DNA of 64,000 nt from Brevibacterium luteolum (GCF_013004595.1 NZ_JABEMC010000002.1:248001-312000), one strand, 5' to 3'; shown: positions 51,817 to 60,873, counted from the stretch's first letter. Translations and numbers: made by a program. The notes: generated by a model not told the origin, from the sequence alone.

Positions 51817-53019
51817 TCACCCCGCCGGACGCGGCGTGAGACGAGAGGCGATGAACGGGAATACAAGCACCGTCACCGCTCCTCCGGTGACCATGGTCGA
51901 GGCCATCGTCGTGGAGATGAGACCAGACGATGCTGCGATCTGGGTGACAGCGACGATGATGGGCAAACCGGTCGCCGAGTAGAAACCCAGTGCTGCCCTC
52001 TCACGGACCGATCCCAGCTCGGAATGCGTCGATGTCAGCTGCTCGCGCAGGAAGACCGGCAAACCGCGCACCAATCCGATGACCATCACGAAACCGACGA
52101 GCAGCGGCCACTGAGCGAAGACGGCGGCAAGATCGATGGTCATTCCGCTGGTGACGAAGAATACCGGGATGAGAAAACTGAACCCGACGATTTCGATCTT
52201 ATGCATGACCTCGTCGGCGTGGCTGGGAGAGGCGGCACGCAGAGCCGCATTCATGAGGAGTCCGGCGGCGAATGCGCCGAGAGCGACATCGAGTTCCAGC
52301 AGTGCCGTCAGCAGCATGAGGGTCACGAGCACCCAAACGGTGACGCGCAGCGTTGTCTGCATCGTCGAGTTCGACGCCGCCCCAAATGCCCGTCCGAGCA
52401 GCGGGATCCGGCGGAAGATCCGCGCCGGGATCGCGACAGTCACCACTGCGGCGACGGCGAAGAACAGGAGGATCAGCGCTGCCTGCCAGGTGCCGCGGGT
52501 GGACAGCAGCACGGACATCGCCACGATCGGCAGCAGCTCGCCGTATGCCCCGTGGACCATGGCGGCCCGGCCGAGCGGAGAGTCCATCACGCCGGAGTCC
52601 TTGAGGATCGGCAGCAGGGCGCCGAGGGCAGTCGAGGTGGAGGCGATGCCGAAGACGATCGCGACCTGCCAGTCACCCTGGAGCACGAGGAATCCGGCGC
52701 CGACGCCGAGCAGCGCACAGAGGACCCACGTCAGTGCCGCGTGCCGGCCCTGACGGCCGCGCATGTCCGAGGTGTTCACTTCGAAACCTGCGAGCAGGAA
52801 GAGGAAGCCGATGCCGAGTTCGCGGAGGAATTCAACCGCCTCGGTGCTGTCGGCCAGGCCGAGGGCGTGCGGCCCGATGACGATACCGAACACCAGCAGC
52901 CACACGACATCGGGCACGAGGCGTCTGGTGGTGAGCGCGAGGATCGGTGCGAGCACGGCGGCGATCGCGATCCACCACATCGACAGGAGATTGTCGACGA
53001 GCATGTGAGCCTCGTGCAT
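51817..53019 (-). CDS. CPA2-family cation/proton antiporter
   Basis: 400 residues with about 12 helices and no C-terminal regulatory domain. LRELGIGFLFLLAGFEVNTS is the half-helix segment, SALDVALGAFAAGLL-like text (LLELDVALGAFAAGLLMNAA) contains the ion-binding Asp region, and GIASTSTALGALLPILKDSG is the other discontinuous helix. Family members exchange Na+ or K+ for H+; the lack of an RCK-type domain suggests constitutive activity. With Mrp it doubles the antiporter capacity in this window. ATG at 53019; an internal ATG (53004) is possible. Confidence 0.87.
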   Translation of the reverse strand: MHEAHMLVDNLLSMWWIAIAAVLAPILALTTRRLVPDVVWLLVFGIVIGPHALGLADSTEAVEFLRELGIGFLFLLAGFEVNTSDMRGRQGRHAALTWVLCALLGVGAGFLVLQGDWQVAIVFGIASTSTALGALLPILKDSGVMDSPLGRAAMVHGAYGELLPIVAMSVLLSTRGTWQAALILLFFAVAAVVTVAIPARIFRRIPLLGRAFGAASNSTMQTTLRVTVWVLVTLMLLTALLELDVALGAFAAGLLMNAALRAASPSHADEVMHKIEIVGFSFLIPVFFVTSGMTIDLAAVFAQWPLLVGFVMVIGLVRGLPVFLREQLTSTHSELGSVRERAALGFYSATGLPIIVAVTQIAASSGLISTTMASTMVTGGAVTVLVFPFIASRLTPRPAG

Positions 53020-53070
53020 GAGCCTGCTTCCTTCCTCGACCTGGTCCTACGCTACCTGCGCCGATATGCA

Positions 53071-53089
53071 CAGGACTCGTTGAGTCCTG
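53071..53089 (-). terminator. 8-bp perfect hairpin after the 53091 gene
   Basis: CAGGACTC (53071-53078), loop GTT, GAGTCCTG (53082-53089), directly beyond the minus-strand stop at 53091. Closes the oxidase/membrane-protein operon. Confidence 0.65.
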
Positions 53090-53090
53090 C

Positions 53091-53648
53091 TCACCGCCGG
53101 CGCACCCAGTAGCCGATGAGCGTCACAGCCACGGCGATCGGCCAGGTGTAGAACGGGATGTAGCAGGCCAGCCAGAGGACTAGCTGACCTGGGCTCATGC
53201 CGGCGTAGGGCTGCCAGGCATCCGTGTCGCCGAGGGCTCCTGCGACGATGTCGGCCAGTGTCTGGCCGAGCAGGATCACCATGACGATGACGCCGATCGT
53301 GCCGAGTGTCAGCGGCAGCCAGCGCGGGATCGCCCGGGCGGCGCCGGGCAGCCAGCCGGGCACCCGCTCACCCCACGGGCGGATGAGCCCGAAGCACAGG
53401 ATCGCCGCCAGCACCGAGACGATCTCCAAGATGAGCACGTAGCCGACCCCGCCGGCGGAGGACCGGAACTGCTCGACATCGGCGAAACCGACATCGACAC
53501 CGGCGAGCATCGCCACCCGCCACGCCACCGCCGGCAGAGGCATGAGCAGGCTGAGCCAGCCGGCCGCCTTCGCCCAGCCGGGCACCGGCCGGCCGGTTGT
53601 GCGCGCCGCCGGGCTGCCGTCCGGGTTGCTGGCCGGGTTCTCAGCCAT
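53091..53648 (-). CDS. Hypothetical four-helix membrane protein
   Basis: 185 residues from ATG 53648, overlapping the end of the FAD oxidase gene by 8 bases. A hydrophilic N-terminus (~25 residues) is followed by four helices: about 30-50, 68-95, 108-132 and 152-178. WLSLLMPLPAVAWRVAMLAG opens the first. No family recognised, but translational coupling to the oxidase suggests a linked role. Ends in VRRR. Confidence 0.7.
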   Translation of the reverse strand: MAENPASNPDGSPAARTTGRPVPGWAKAAGWLSLLMPLPAVAWRVAMLAGVDVGFADVEQFRSSAGGVGYVLILEIVSVLAAILCFGLIRPWGERVPGWLPGAARAIPRWLPLTLGTIGVIVMVILLGQTLADIVAGALGDTDAWQPYAGMSPGQLVLWLACYIPFYTWPIAVAVTLIGYWVRRR

Positions 53649-54978
53649 GGCCGGGCCGGATGAAGAGCGTGTCCGTGTAGTCGTTGGAGAACATCCCGGC
53701 CGGGTCGAGGCTCTCACGCAGGGCGCAGAACTCCTCGAACCGCGGATAGCGCTCAGCCAGCTGCCGATAGCCCAGCCGGTGCAGCTTGCCCCAGTGCGGC
53801 CTGCCGCCGGCGGCCAGAAGGATGTCCTCAAGGGTGCGGAAGTACGGCTCCCACTCCTCTTCGACGTAGCGGTGCACGGCGATGTACATGACCTCCCGGC
53901 CCGAGGCGGTCGACATGGGCACATCGTCAGCGGCGGCGACCCGGACCTCGAGCGGGAAGGAGATCTTCCACCCGCGGGAGGCGATGGTCCGTGCGATCTC
54001 GGCGAGCACCTCGGGCCCGGAGGCCAGGGGCACGGCGTACTCCATCTCGTTGAACCGCACCCGGCGCGGGGAGACGAACACCTCGTGTGCGGCGGCTCGG
54101 TAGGCGCGGTTGGACACCGCGGCGGTGGCCAGCCGGTTGAAGTGCGGGACGAGGGCTGGCATACGGGCGCCGAGCGCGCAGATCGCGGCGAGCGCCGCGT
54201 TGTCGACGACCTCCTCGCTCAGCATCCGCAGCCATGCCGGGCGGTACGTGACGTGGGCGAGCTCGGCTGGCGCCTGGGCTCCGGGGCTGATGCGGGTGTT
54301 GGTCTTGACTGCAGCGCGCTCGGAGTGGGGGAACCAGTAGAACTCGATGTGGTCGGCTGCGCGGGCGCGGTCGACGATCGAGGAGCGGATCTCGTCGAAG
54401 GGCTCAGCGGTCTCACAGGCGATGAGGTCGAAAGCCGGCACGCACATCAGCTCGATCTCGGTGAGCACGCCGAGGACGCCGAGGCTCAGCCGGGCGTGGT
54501 CGAAGAGCTCGGGTTCGCGCGTGGGTGAGAGCTCGCGGCGGGTGCCGGTCGCGTCGATGAGAGTGAGGGCGGTGACCGCGCCTGCGAATCCGGTGAAGGC
54601 CAGCCCCGTGCCGTGGGTGCCGGTCGAAACCGCGCCGGCGAGTGCCTGCGGGTCGACGTCGCCCTGATTGGGCAGGGCCAGGCCGTGGGCGGCCAGCAGC
54701 GCGGGAATGTCGCGCAGCCGCGTGCCGGCGCGGAACCGGGCGCGCCCGGCGTTCGCGTCTGCGCTGATGAGTCCGGACAGTCTGTCGAGCTGGAGGAGTT
54801 GATCGTTGCTGGTGGCGACCGGGGTGAAGGAGTGCCCGGCTCCGCGTACGCGCACCCGCTGGCCCTGTTCGGCAGCGGTGGTGACGATGTCCTGGATCTC
54901 GGCATCGGTGCTGGGGGTGTGGAGGGTCTGCGGGTGGGACCAGACGCTGCCGGACCAGTTGCGCAGTGTGCGTGTCAT
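53641..54978 (-). CDS. FAD-linked D-arabinono-1,4-lactone oxidase family protein
   Basis: 445 residues. FAD-binding PCMH-type domain: VRVRGAGHSFTPVATSNDQL (FAD segment) and NQGDVDPQALAGAVSTGTHG. C-terminal ALO domain ending HWGKLHRLGYRQLAERYPRF ... LDPAGMFSNDYTD (substrate-side His/Lys-type residues). Family members oxidise sugar lactones or alditols; substrate unknown here. The His that would carry covalent FAD (in GHS) is present. First gene of a two-gene operon with the membrane protein. Confidence 0.88.
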   Translation of the reverse strand: MTRTLRNWSGSVWSHPQTLHTPSTDAEIQDIVTTAAEQGQRVRVRGAGHSFTPVATSNDQLLQLDRLSGLISADANAGRARFRAGTRLRDIPALLAAHGLALPNQGDVDPQALAGAVSTGTHGTGLAFTGFAGAVTALTLIDATGTRRELSPTREPELFDHARLSLGVLGVLTEIELMCVPAFDLIACETAEPFDEIRSSIVDRARAADHIEFYWFPHSERAAVKTNTRISPGAQAPAELAHVTYRPAWLRMLSEEVVDNAALAAICALGARMPALVPHFNRLATAAVSNRAYRAAAHEVFVSPRRVRFNEMEYAVPLASGPEVLAEIARTIASRGWKISFPLEVRVAAADDVPMSTASGREVMYIAVHRYVEEEWEPYFRTLEDILLAAGGRPHWGKLHRLGYRQLAERYPRFEEFCALRESLDPAGMFSNDYTDTLFIRPGHG

Positions 54979-54991
54979 GTCTCGTGTCTCT

Positions 54992-56200
54992 TCATCGGGA
55001 AGGGGTGTGCTGCGGGTGAGACATCCCGGTTTCGAAGTTCCAGCCCAGCCCCCGGTAGGTCTCCCAGGTCTCGATGAGCTGACCGTCTGCGACGATGTGG
55101 AAGAAGTCGAGGTGTTCGGCGAGTTCGCCGGCTTTTGCGTGGCGGAAGAACACGTGGTCGCCGATGCGCAGCTGGCGGGTACCGCGGCCGGTCAGAGGGG
55201 TCTGCACCTCCCCCATCCCTTCAGTGGCAGAGGGTGCGAGCCCTGCCGGCCAGGCAACGGCGGGGAGTCGGTCGATTCCTGCCGCGCCCGAGGCGATCCA
55301 GCCTCCGCCTGCCACGGTCACCCAGTCTGGGGCTGGGGTCCTGACGACCGGTGCGGTGAAGTAGGCGGCAGGGGTGTGGCGGAAGTGGGCGAAGCGATCG
55401 AAGCTGGCGGGCGCGAAGAGCCCGGAGCCGGCGGCCACCTCGGTCAGCGATCCTTCGGCGGCACTCGTCTCAAGCGAGCCGGTGCCCCCGCCGTTGACGA
55501 ACTCCAATTCGGCTTCCCCGCGCACGGCGGTGACGATGGCGGTGCGGCGTTCGGCCAGTTCGCGGATCGAGCGGGCCTGCAGCCGGCGCAGGATCGCCTG
55601 CCGGGGATTCATGCCGGCGTTCGGGACGCCGGCGACCTGGCTTTCGTAGCACATGAGCCCGACGAGCCGGAGGCGGTGGCGGGCGGTGATGTCGCCGACG
55701 AGGCTGAGCACCTCGCGCACTTCGTGCAGCGGTGAGCGGCGGGCGCCGATATGGAGGCCGGCGACCCTGAGCGACCCGTCGATGTCGATGCACACCCGCA
55801 CCACCGCCTCGGGCGCGGTTGCGGCTGTCTCGATGAGATCGAGCTGGGCCGGGTGGTCGACCATAAGCGTGATGTGGGCTGCGGCAGCGGGATCGGCAGT
55901 GAGCGCGGCCAGTGCCGCGCGGTCGACACTCGGGTAGGCGACGACGATGTCGCGGATTCCGCGGGCGTGCAGGGCCAGCGCCTCGGGCAGGGAGAAGGCG
56001 AGGACGCCGGCGAATCCGGGAAGTTCGAGGGCTCGTTCGATCGCGGCCGGGGTGCGCAGGGACTTCGAGGCCACCCGGATCGGCAGCCCGGCCGCGCGTT
56101 CGGTCATGGCGGCGGCGTTGGCGTCGAAGGCGTCGCGGTCGATGACGCCGAAGGGCGCGTTCAGGCCGGCGACGGCGCGGCGCAGATCCGGTGTGACCAT
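54992..56200 (-). CDS. Alanine-racemase-fold PLP enzyme (amino acid deaminase/aldolase type)
   Basis: 402 residues. IRVASKSLRTPAAIERALEL has the PLP Lys; GLMCYESQVAGVPNAGMNPR, VNGGGTGSLETSAAEGSLTE and VTVAGGGWIASGAAGIDRL are typical of the D-threonine aldolase/D-serine dehydratase-like group with fold type III. Substrate unknown; annotated relatives are called amino acid deaminase/aldolase. Stands 13 nt upstream of the lactone oxidase gene, so the three genes may be co-transcribed. Confidence 0.85.
   Translation of the reverse strand: MVTPDLRRAVAGLNAPFGVIDRDAFDANAAAMTERAAGLPIRVASKSLRTPAAIERALELPGFAGVLAFSLPEALALHARGIRDIVVAYPSVDRAALAALTADPAAAAHITLMVDHPAQLDLIETAATAPEAVVRVCIDIDGSLRVAGLHIGARRSPLHEVREVLSLVGDITARHRLRLVGLMCYESQVAGVPNAGMNPRQAILRRLQARSIRELAERRTAIVTAVRGEAELEFVNGGGTGSLETSAAEGSLTEVAAGSGLFAPASFDRFAHFRHTPAAYFTAPVVRTPAPDWVTVAGGGWIASGAAGIDRLPAVAWPAGLAPSATEGMGEVQTPLTGRGTRQLRIGDHVFFRHAKAGELAEHLDFFHIVADGQLIETWETYRGLGWNFETGMSHPQHTPSR
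55804..55818 (+). repeat. Dispersed word (plus strand, NN = CG)
   Basis: Exact copy, antisense in the racemase-fold gene, encoding TAPEAVV. A one-mismatch copy is at 55282-55296 in the same gene. Confidence 0.55.
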
Positions 56201-56247
56201 GGTCTCAGTCTAGCCGCCGCGTCTGTACCGGATGAGACACTGGGAAC

Positions 56248-57858
56248 ATGAGCACAGGCACCGAGGAAACCGCCCCGCTGACCGACGCCCGGGCGGCTGC
56301 CCATCCGATCGAGCTGCCGGCCCGGCTGCGTGATTTCCTTTCAGGCGGCCCTCTGCGAGATGTCGCTGGGACCGGCCGGCAGATCACCGCGAGTCTGCCG
56401 TTCACCGGTGAGCCGCTGGGCTCCTTCGCCGGGGCGACGGCCGGTGATGTCGAGGCTGCGATCGCCCGCGCTCGGCGTGCTCAGGCGGCGTGGGCTGCCC
56501 GCAGTGTGCGTGAGCGCGCGGCGGTGTTCCTCACCCTGCATGATCTCGTGCGGCGGAACGAGGAGCTGCTCCTCGACGTCGTCCAGGCCGAGACCGGCAA
56601 GGCCCGCCAGCACGCCTATGACGAGGTGCTCGACTCTTACAACGTCTGCCGGTTCACCGCTCTTGCCGCCCCGCGCACGCTGCGCCCCTCGCGCAGGCGC
56701 GGTGCCGTACCGGGGCTGACCCGCACCGAGGTCGACCACGCTCCACTCGGAGTCGTCGGGTTCATCTCACCGTGGAACTACCCGCTGTCGCTCGGCGCCA
56801 ACGACCTCGTTGCCTCGCTCACCGCCGGCAACGCGGTGGTGCACAAGCCCGATTCGCAGACGGCCCTTTCGGCTGTACTCATGCGCCGGCTCGCGATTGA
56901 GGCAGGGCTGCCGCGGGATCTGTGGCAGTTGGTGCCCGGTCCGGTGGAGGAGGTCTCCGAGCCGCTGCTGGCTGGGGTGGACGGGCTGTCGTTCACCGGA
57001 TCGACGGCGGCCGGCCGGGCCATCGCCGAGGCGGTGGCCGGCCGGCTCATTCCGGCTGTCCTGGAACTCGGGGGCAAGAACGCGATGATCGTCTGCGCCG
57101 ACGCCGATATGGACACCGCTGTGGACTGCGCCGTGCGCGGGGCGTTCTCCTCTGCCGGGCAGCTGTGCCTGTCGATCGAGCGGATCTACGTCGTCGGCGG
57201 CCGCTATGAGGAGTTCGTCGACCGGCTCGTCGCCGCCGCCGAATCCCTGCAGCAGGGGGCGGCGTTCGACTATTCGCGTGGGCTCGGTTCGCTGACCTCG
57301 ACGGCACAGGTGAAGAAGGTCCACGGTCATGTCGAGCAGGCCCGCGCAGCCGGTGCCACGGTGCGCTGCGGGGGTTACCTGCGCACGGCTGCCGGGCCGT
57401 GGATGTACGCCCCGACCGTGCTCACCGACGTCGCCGCTGAGGCCGACCTGTTCGCCTCGGAGACCTTCGGCCCTGTCGTGAGCGTCTACCCGGTCGCCGA
57501 CGATGCCGAGGCGATCGCTGCGGCCAACAGTCTCAACGTCGGGCTCAATGCCAGCGTCATCTCCGCCTCGGCGTCCCACGGCTGGGAGGTCGCCCGCCAG
57601 GTCGAGGCCGGGATGGTGAATATCAACGAGGCCTTCGCCGCGGTGTGGGGTTCGATTGCGGCTCCGTCTGGAGGCATCAAGGACTCTGGGCTCGGGCACC
57701 GGCACGGGACCGAGGCGCTGCTCGCCTTCACCCGCACCCGCACGATCGCCCGGCAGTCCCTGCACTCGCTGGCCCCCAGTGACCGGCTGCCGGCTGCGCG
57801 CTTCCAGCAGACGATGACCGCCGCGCTCGCCGCGCTGCGGGCCCTGCGGATGCGCTGA
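56248..57858 (+). CDS. NAD(P)-dependent aldehyde dehydrogenase, succinate-semialdehyde dehydrogenase type
   Basis: 536 residues. Motifs: GVVGFISPWNYPLSLGANDL, SFTGSTAAGRAIAEAVAGR, VLELGGKNAMIVCADADMD (catalytic Glu), GQLCLSIERIYV (catalytic Cys) and ETFGPVVSVYPV. Like mycobacterial GabD2, it is longer than E. coli GabD, by an N-terminal extension. Probably oxidises succinate semialdehyde to succinate. The ATG at 56248 is not preceded by a clear RBS. Divergent from the racemase-fold gene across 47 nt. Confidence 0.88.
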   Translation: MSTGTEETAPLTDARAAAHPIELPARLRDFLSGGPLRDVAGTGRQITASLPFTGEPLGSFAGATAGDVEAAIARARRAQAAWAARSVRERAAVFLTLHDLVRRNEELLLDVVQAETGKARQHAYDEVLDSYNVCRFTALAAPRTLRPSRRRGAVPGLTRTEVDHAPLGVVGFISPWNYPLSLGANDLVASLTAGNAVVHKPDSQTALSAVLMRRLAIEAGLPRDLWQLVPGPVEEVSEPLLAGVDGLSFTGSTAAGRAIAEAVAGRLIPAVLELGGKNAMIVCADADMDTAVDCAVRGAFSSAGQLCLSIERIYVVGGRYEEFVDRLVAAAESLQQGAAFDYSRGLGSLTSTAQVKKVHGHVEQARAAGATVRCGGYLRTAAGPWMYAPTVLTDVAAEADLFASETFGPVVSVYPVADDAEAIAAANSLNVGLNASVISASASHGWEVARQVEAGMVNINEAFAAVWGSIAAPSGGIKDSGLGHRHGTEALLAFTRTRTIARQSLHSLAPSDRLPAARFQQTMTAALAALRALRMR

Positions 57859-57920
57859 GCTCACCCCACATCTGACGTCCTGCTATGTCCCGCACCGCAC
57901 AGCACCTGCCGCAGACCGCG

Positions 57921-57949
57921 TTGATTGATACCCTAGGAGGGTATATATT
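57921..57949 (+). promoter_or_regulatory. csoR promoter: TTGATT-N17-TATATT, probable leaderless start
   Basis: -35 TTGATT at 57921-57926, 17-nt spacer, -10 TATATT at 57944-57949. The ATG of csoR begins only six bases further (57956), the normal distance to a transcription start, so the mRNA probably begins at or within a base of the start codon. No RBS is visible upstream of the ATG. Confidence 0.75.
57928..57944 (+). promoter_or_regulatory. CsoR operator
   Basis: ATACCC-TAGGA-GGGTAT, a perfect 6-bp inverted repeat filling the spacer between -35 and -10. This matches the G-tract pseudopalindrome (ATACCCC...GGGTAT) bound by CsoR-family repressors. Repressor bound here would block RNA polymerase; copper would release it. 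Confidence 0.8.
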
Positions 57950-57955
57950 AGCGTC

Positions 57956-58321
57956 ATGACGGAGACGCACCCAGACCCCGCGACCCCCGCCTCGGGCCCG
58001 GACACGAACAGCCCGGCAGCCGGTGCCGACGCCCCGGCGCCCCCGGGCTACCTGGAGGACAAGCAGGCCTTTCGCAACCGGGTCAAGCGCATCGAAGGAC
58101 AGGTGCGCGGGATCGGCCGGATGATCGAAGAGGACACCTACTGCATCGACATCCTCACGCAGATCTCGGCGGCGACTGCCGCGTTGCACTCGGTGTCGGT
58201 CGAGCTGCTGCGCGAGCACATGGGCCACTGCGTCGTCTCCGCTGCCCAGGAGTCCCCGGAGGCGGCGGCCGCCAAGGTCGACGAGGCCACTGCCGCCATC
58301 CGCCGGCTTATCAAGAGCTGA
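57956..58321 (+). CDS. csoR: CsoR-family copper-sensing transcriptional repressor
   Basis: 121 residues. The Cu(I) ligands are C63, H88 and C92, with exactly the spacing (25 and 4) of Mycobacterium tuberculosis CsoR (C36, H61, C65). The core is NRVKRIEGQVRGIGRMIEED and VSVELLREHMGHCV. An N-terminal extension of ~30 Pro/Ala/Gly residues is absent from most CsoR proteins and holds a copy of the dispersed word. Autoregulates with copZ and copA via the operator upstream. Cobalt- or nickel-type relatives (RcnR/InrS) have different ligands, so copper is the best call. Confidence 0.95.
   Translation: MTETHPDPATPASGPDTNSPAAGADAPAPPGYLEDKQAFRNRVKRIEGQVRGIGRMIEEDTYCIDILTQISAATAALHSVSVELLREHMGHCVVSAAQESPEAAAAKVDEATAAIRRLIKS
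57987..58001 (+). repeat. Dispersed word (plus strand, NN = CC)
   Basis: Exact copy in the extra N-terminal arm of CsoR, encoding PASGPD. Confidence 0.55.
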
Positions 58322-58335
58322 GGAGGGAGAATCCC

Positions 58336-58548
58336 ATGCACACCACCACCATCACCGTTTCCGGCATGACCTGCGAGCACTGCGAGCGCGCCGTGAAGGA
58401 GGAGCTCAGCGAGCTCGACGGCGTGCGCAGCGTCGAGGTCGACCTCGTCGCCGGCGGCGACTCGACCGTGCGCATCGAATCCGATGCCGAGCTCTCCGCA
58501 GTCGCCATCGAAGCCGCCGTCGATGAGGCCGGATACGAGGTCCGCTGA
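58336..58548 (+). CDS. copZ: Copper chaperone, HMA domain
   Basis: 70 residues. [16 protein letters not shown] has the MxCxxC Cu(I)-binding motif, then the ferredoxin-like fold ending [27 protein letters not shown] before the ATG. Carries Cu(I) to CopA and possibly to CsoR. The stop overlaps the copA start as TGATG. Confidence 0.95.
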   Translation: MHTTTITVSGMTCEHCERAVKEELSELDGVRSVEVDLVAGGDSTVRIESDAELSAVAIEAAVDEAGYEVR

Positions 58549-60758
58549 TGAGCGCCGGCCCCGAAGCCGATCGCACCCATCCTGCCGAGCAGTCGCGCAG
58601 CGTCGATCTCGACATCACCGGGATGACGTGCGCGTCGTGTTCGGCGCGGATCGAGAAGAAGCTCAACCGCCTCGACGGCGTCGAGGCGACCGTCAACCTG
58701 CCGCTCAACTCCGCGCGCGTGACCGCCGGGCCAGGCATCACCGATGAGCAGCTGACCGCTGCTGTTGAGAAGGCCGGTTATGCGGCGACCGTGCGCGCGC
58801 CCATGGCCCCAGGCCGCGGGCCCGAGGTCGTCGACTACGACCCCAGGCACCTGCGCCCCCGGCTCATCGGCTCGGCGATCCTCGGCCTGCCCGTCGTCGT
58901 CATCTCGATGGGCATGGGGCTCGGGATCCCCGGTTGGCAGTGGCTCGTCGCAGCCCTCAGCCTGCCGGTCGTCACCTGGGGCGCGTGGCCGTTCTACACT
59001 GCCGCCTACAAGGCCGCCCGCGGCCGGTCGACGACGATGGACTCGCTGGTGAGCGTCGGTGTCATCATCGCCACCGTCGTCTCCCTCACCGCGCTCGCCC
59101 GGGCGGTGGCGGCCGGGCACCTGTGGCACATCCCGCACGACTACCACGTGTGGTTCGAAGCTGCCGTGGCGATCATCGTCTTCCTGCTCACTGGCCGCCT
59201 CATCGAGGAACGCGCCAAGGGCCGGGCGACCGAGGCGCTGCGCGAGCTGCTGAGCCTCGGGGCCACCGAGGTGCGCGTCATCCGCGACGACGGTGAGGTC
59301 GAGGTGCCGATCGAGGACCTGGCCGCCGGCGAGGTGTTCCGCGTCCGGCCGGGTGAGAAGGTCGCCACCGACGGTGAGGTGGTCAGCGGGCATTCGGCGG
59401 TCGATGAGTCGATGCTCACCGGCGAGTCCGTGCCCGTCGAAGTCGGCCCCGGTGACACGGTCACCGGCGCGACGATCAACACCTCCGGGTCGCTCACCGT
59501 GCGCGCCACCCGCGTCGGCGCGGAGACGACGCTGGCACAGATGGCCGAGCTCGTCACCCGCGCCCAGACCGGGAAACCGCCGGTCCAAAGGCTGGCCGAC
59601 CGGATCTCGGCGATCTTCGTGCCGGTCGTCTTCGTCATCGCCGCAGCCACGCTGCTCATCTGGGGGCTGGCGGCCGGCTCGTGGTCCGGCGGGCTCATCG
59701 CCGCGACCACCGTGCTCATCATCGCCTGCCCGTGCGCGCTCGGCCTGGCCACCCCGACGGCGGTCGCCGTGTCCTCCGGGCGCGGCTCCCAGCTCGGGAT
59801 CCTGGTCTCCGGGCCCGAGGTGATGGAATCGACCCGGCGCCTCGACACGATCGTGCTCGACAAGACCGGCACGGTCACCGAGGGCCGCATGCAGGTGACC
59901 GAATCCCGGCTGACTGATAACGACCTCGCGATCGCAGCGGCAGTCGAGGGACATTCGGAGCACCCGATCGCACAGGCCGTGGCAGCCGCAGTGCCAGCCG
60001 AACAGAGGGGTGCAGTCGAGGTCAGCGACTTCGCCAACATCCCCGGCGGCGGCGTGCGCGCCAACGCGAGCACCGCCTCGGGAACGGCGCACGAGGTGCT
60101 CATCGGCCGCCCGGACCTGCTGCGCGAGAACGGCATCGACGTGCCGGCAGAGGCGGTGCCGGATCTGCCGGCCACGATCGTGGCCGTCGGCATCGACGGC
60201 CGGTTCGCCGGCTGCATCGCCGTAGCCGACACGCTCAAGGAGTCTGCGGTTGCCGCGATCGGCGAGCTGCGCGAGCTCGGGCTTGAGCCGATCCTGCTGA
60301 CAGGTGACAACGCCCGGGTTGCCGAGGCGGTTGCCGCCGAGGCCGGCATCGAGCGCGTCCATGCCGATGTCCGCCCGGACGGGAAGGTCGAGGTCATCAC
60401 CGCGCTGCAGGGCGAGGGCCGATCGGTGGCGATGGTCGGCGACGGCGTCAACGACGCTGCGGCACTGACCCAGGCCGACATCGGCCTGGCGATGGGCTCG
60501 GGCACCGACACCGCGATCGCGGCCTCGGACATCACGCTCGTGCGCGATGACCTGGCCCAGATCCCGCAGGCGATCCGGCTCTCGCGCCGGACGCTGGCGA
60601 TCATCCGCGGCAACCTGTTCTGGGCGTTTGCCTACAACACCGCGGCGATCCCGGTCGCAGCGCTCGGGCTGCTCAACCCGATGATCGCCGGTGCCGCGAT
60701 GGCGCTGAGCTCTGTGTTCGTCGTGCTCAACAGCCTGCGGCTGCTGCGGTTCCGGTGA
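58548..60758 (+). CDS. copA: Copper-exporting P1B-type ATPase
   Basis: 736 residues. One N-terminal HMA domain ([15 protein letters not shown]), eight helices, the CPC metal site ([14 protein letters not shown], about residue 393), phosphorylation motif DKTGT (about 440), HP motif [11 protein letters not shown] (about 470) and [12 protein letters not shown] (about 630). The [19 protein letters not shown] last helix ([14 protein letters not shown]) is usual for Cu(I)-type P1B-1 pumps. Exports Cu(I) and is repressed by CsoR. A copy of the dispersed word encodes ASTASGTA in the nucleotide domain. Confidence 0.96.
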   Translation: MSAGPEADRTHPAEQSRSVDLDITGMTCASCSARIEKKLNRLDGVEATVNLPLNSARVTAGPGITDEQLTAAVEKAGYAATVRAPMAPGRGPEVVDYDPRHLRPRLIGSAILGLPVVVISMGMGLGIPGWQWLVAALSLPVVTWGAWPFYTAAYKAARGRSTTMDSLVSVGVIIATVVSLTALARAVAAGHLWHIPHDYHVWFEAAVAIIVFLLTGRLIEERAKGRATEALRELLSLGATEVRVIRDDGEVEVPIEDLAAGEVFRVRPGEKVATDGEVVSGHSAVDESMLTGESVPVEVGPGDTVTGATINTSGSLTVRATRVGAETTLAQMAELVTRAQTGKPPVQRLADRISAIFVPVVFVIAAATLLIWGLAAGSWSGGLIAATTVLIIACPCALGLATPTAVAVSSGRGSQLGILVSGPEVMESTRRLDTIVLDKTGTVTEGRMQVTESRLTDNDLAIAAAVEGHSEHPIAQAVAAAVPAEQRGAVEVSDFANIPGGGVRANASTASGTAHEVLIGRPDLLRENGIDVPAEAVPDLPATIVAVGIDGRFAGCIAVADTLKESAVAAIGELRELGLEPILLTGDNARVAEAVAAEAGIERVHADVRPDGKVEVITALQGEGRSVAMVGDGVNDAAALTQADIGLAMGSGTDTAIAASDITLVRDDLAQIPQAIRLSRRTLAIIRGNLFWAFAYNTAAIPVAALGLLNPMIAGAAMALSSVFVVLNSLRLLRFR
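60073..60087 (+). repeat. Dispersed word (plus strand, NN = AA)
   Basis: Exact copy within copA, encoding TASGTA in a loop of the nucleotide-binding domain. Confidence 0.55.
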
Positions 60759-60842
60759 TATGTAAAACCGTTTGCAACGTTTCTGGGATAGTGAAAGATT
60801 TCGCCGAATTCTTTAAACGTCCCAGGTCAGCGCATATGCAAA

Positions 60843-60873
60843 AGGCGCCCACCGCCTCGGGAACGGTGGGCGC
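60843..60873 (-). terminator. Strong intrinsic terminator with the dispersed word across its loop
   Basis: GGCGCCCACCG (60843-60853) and CGGTGGGCGCC (60863-60873) are perfect 11-bp arms. The loop CCTCGGGAA plus the ends of the stem spell the dispersed word at 60851-60865. Read on the minus strand it is followed by TTTT, so it terminates the gene at 60892-61167; it could also stop copA transcripts. The 84 bases between copA and the hairpin are unusually AT-rich. Confidence 0.85.

Noticed and set aside
58311..60362. 683-codon open frame antisense to copA and copZ
   Set aside because: Composition is that of a reverse-frame shadow (Asp/Arg/Gly/His-rich). No RBS or motif, and the plus-strand genes are unmistakable.
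60759..60842. AT-rich patch with TGTAAAACCGTTTGCAACG (60761-60779), LacI-operator-like
   Set aside because: Only about three matching positions per half-site when aligned on its centre, and no downstream gene that it could control.
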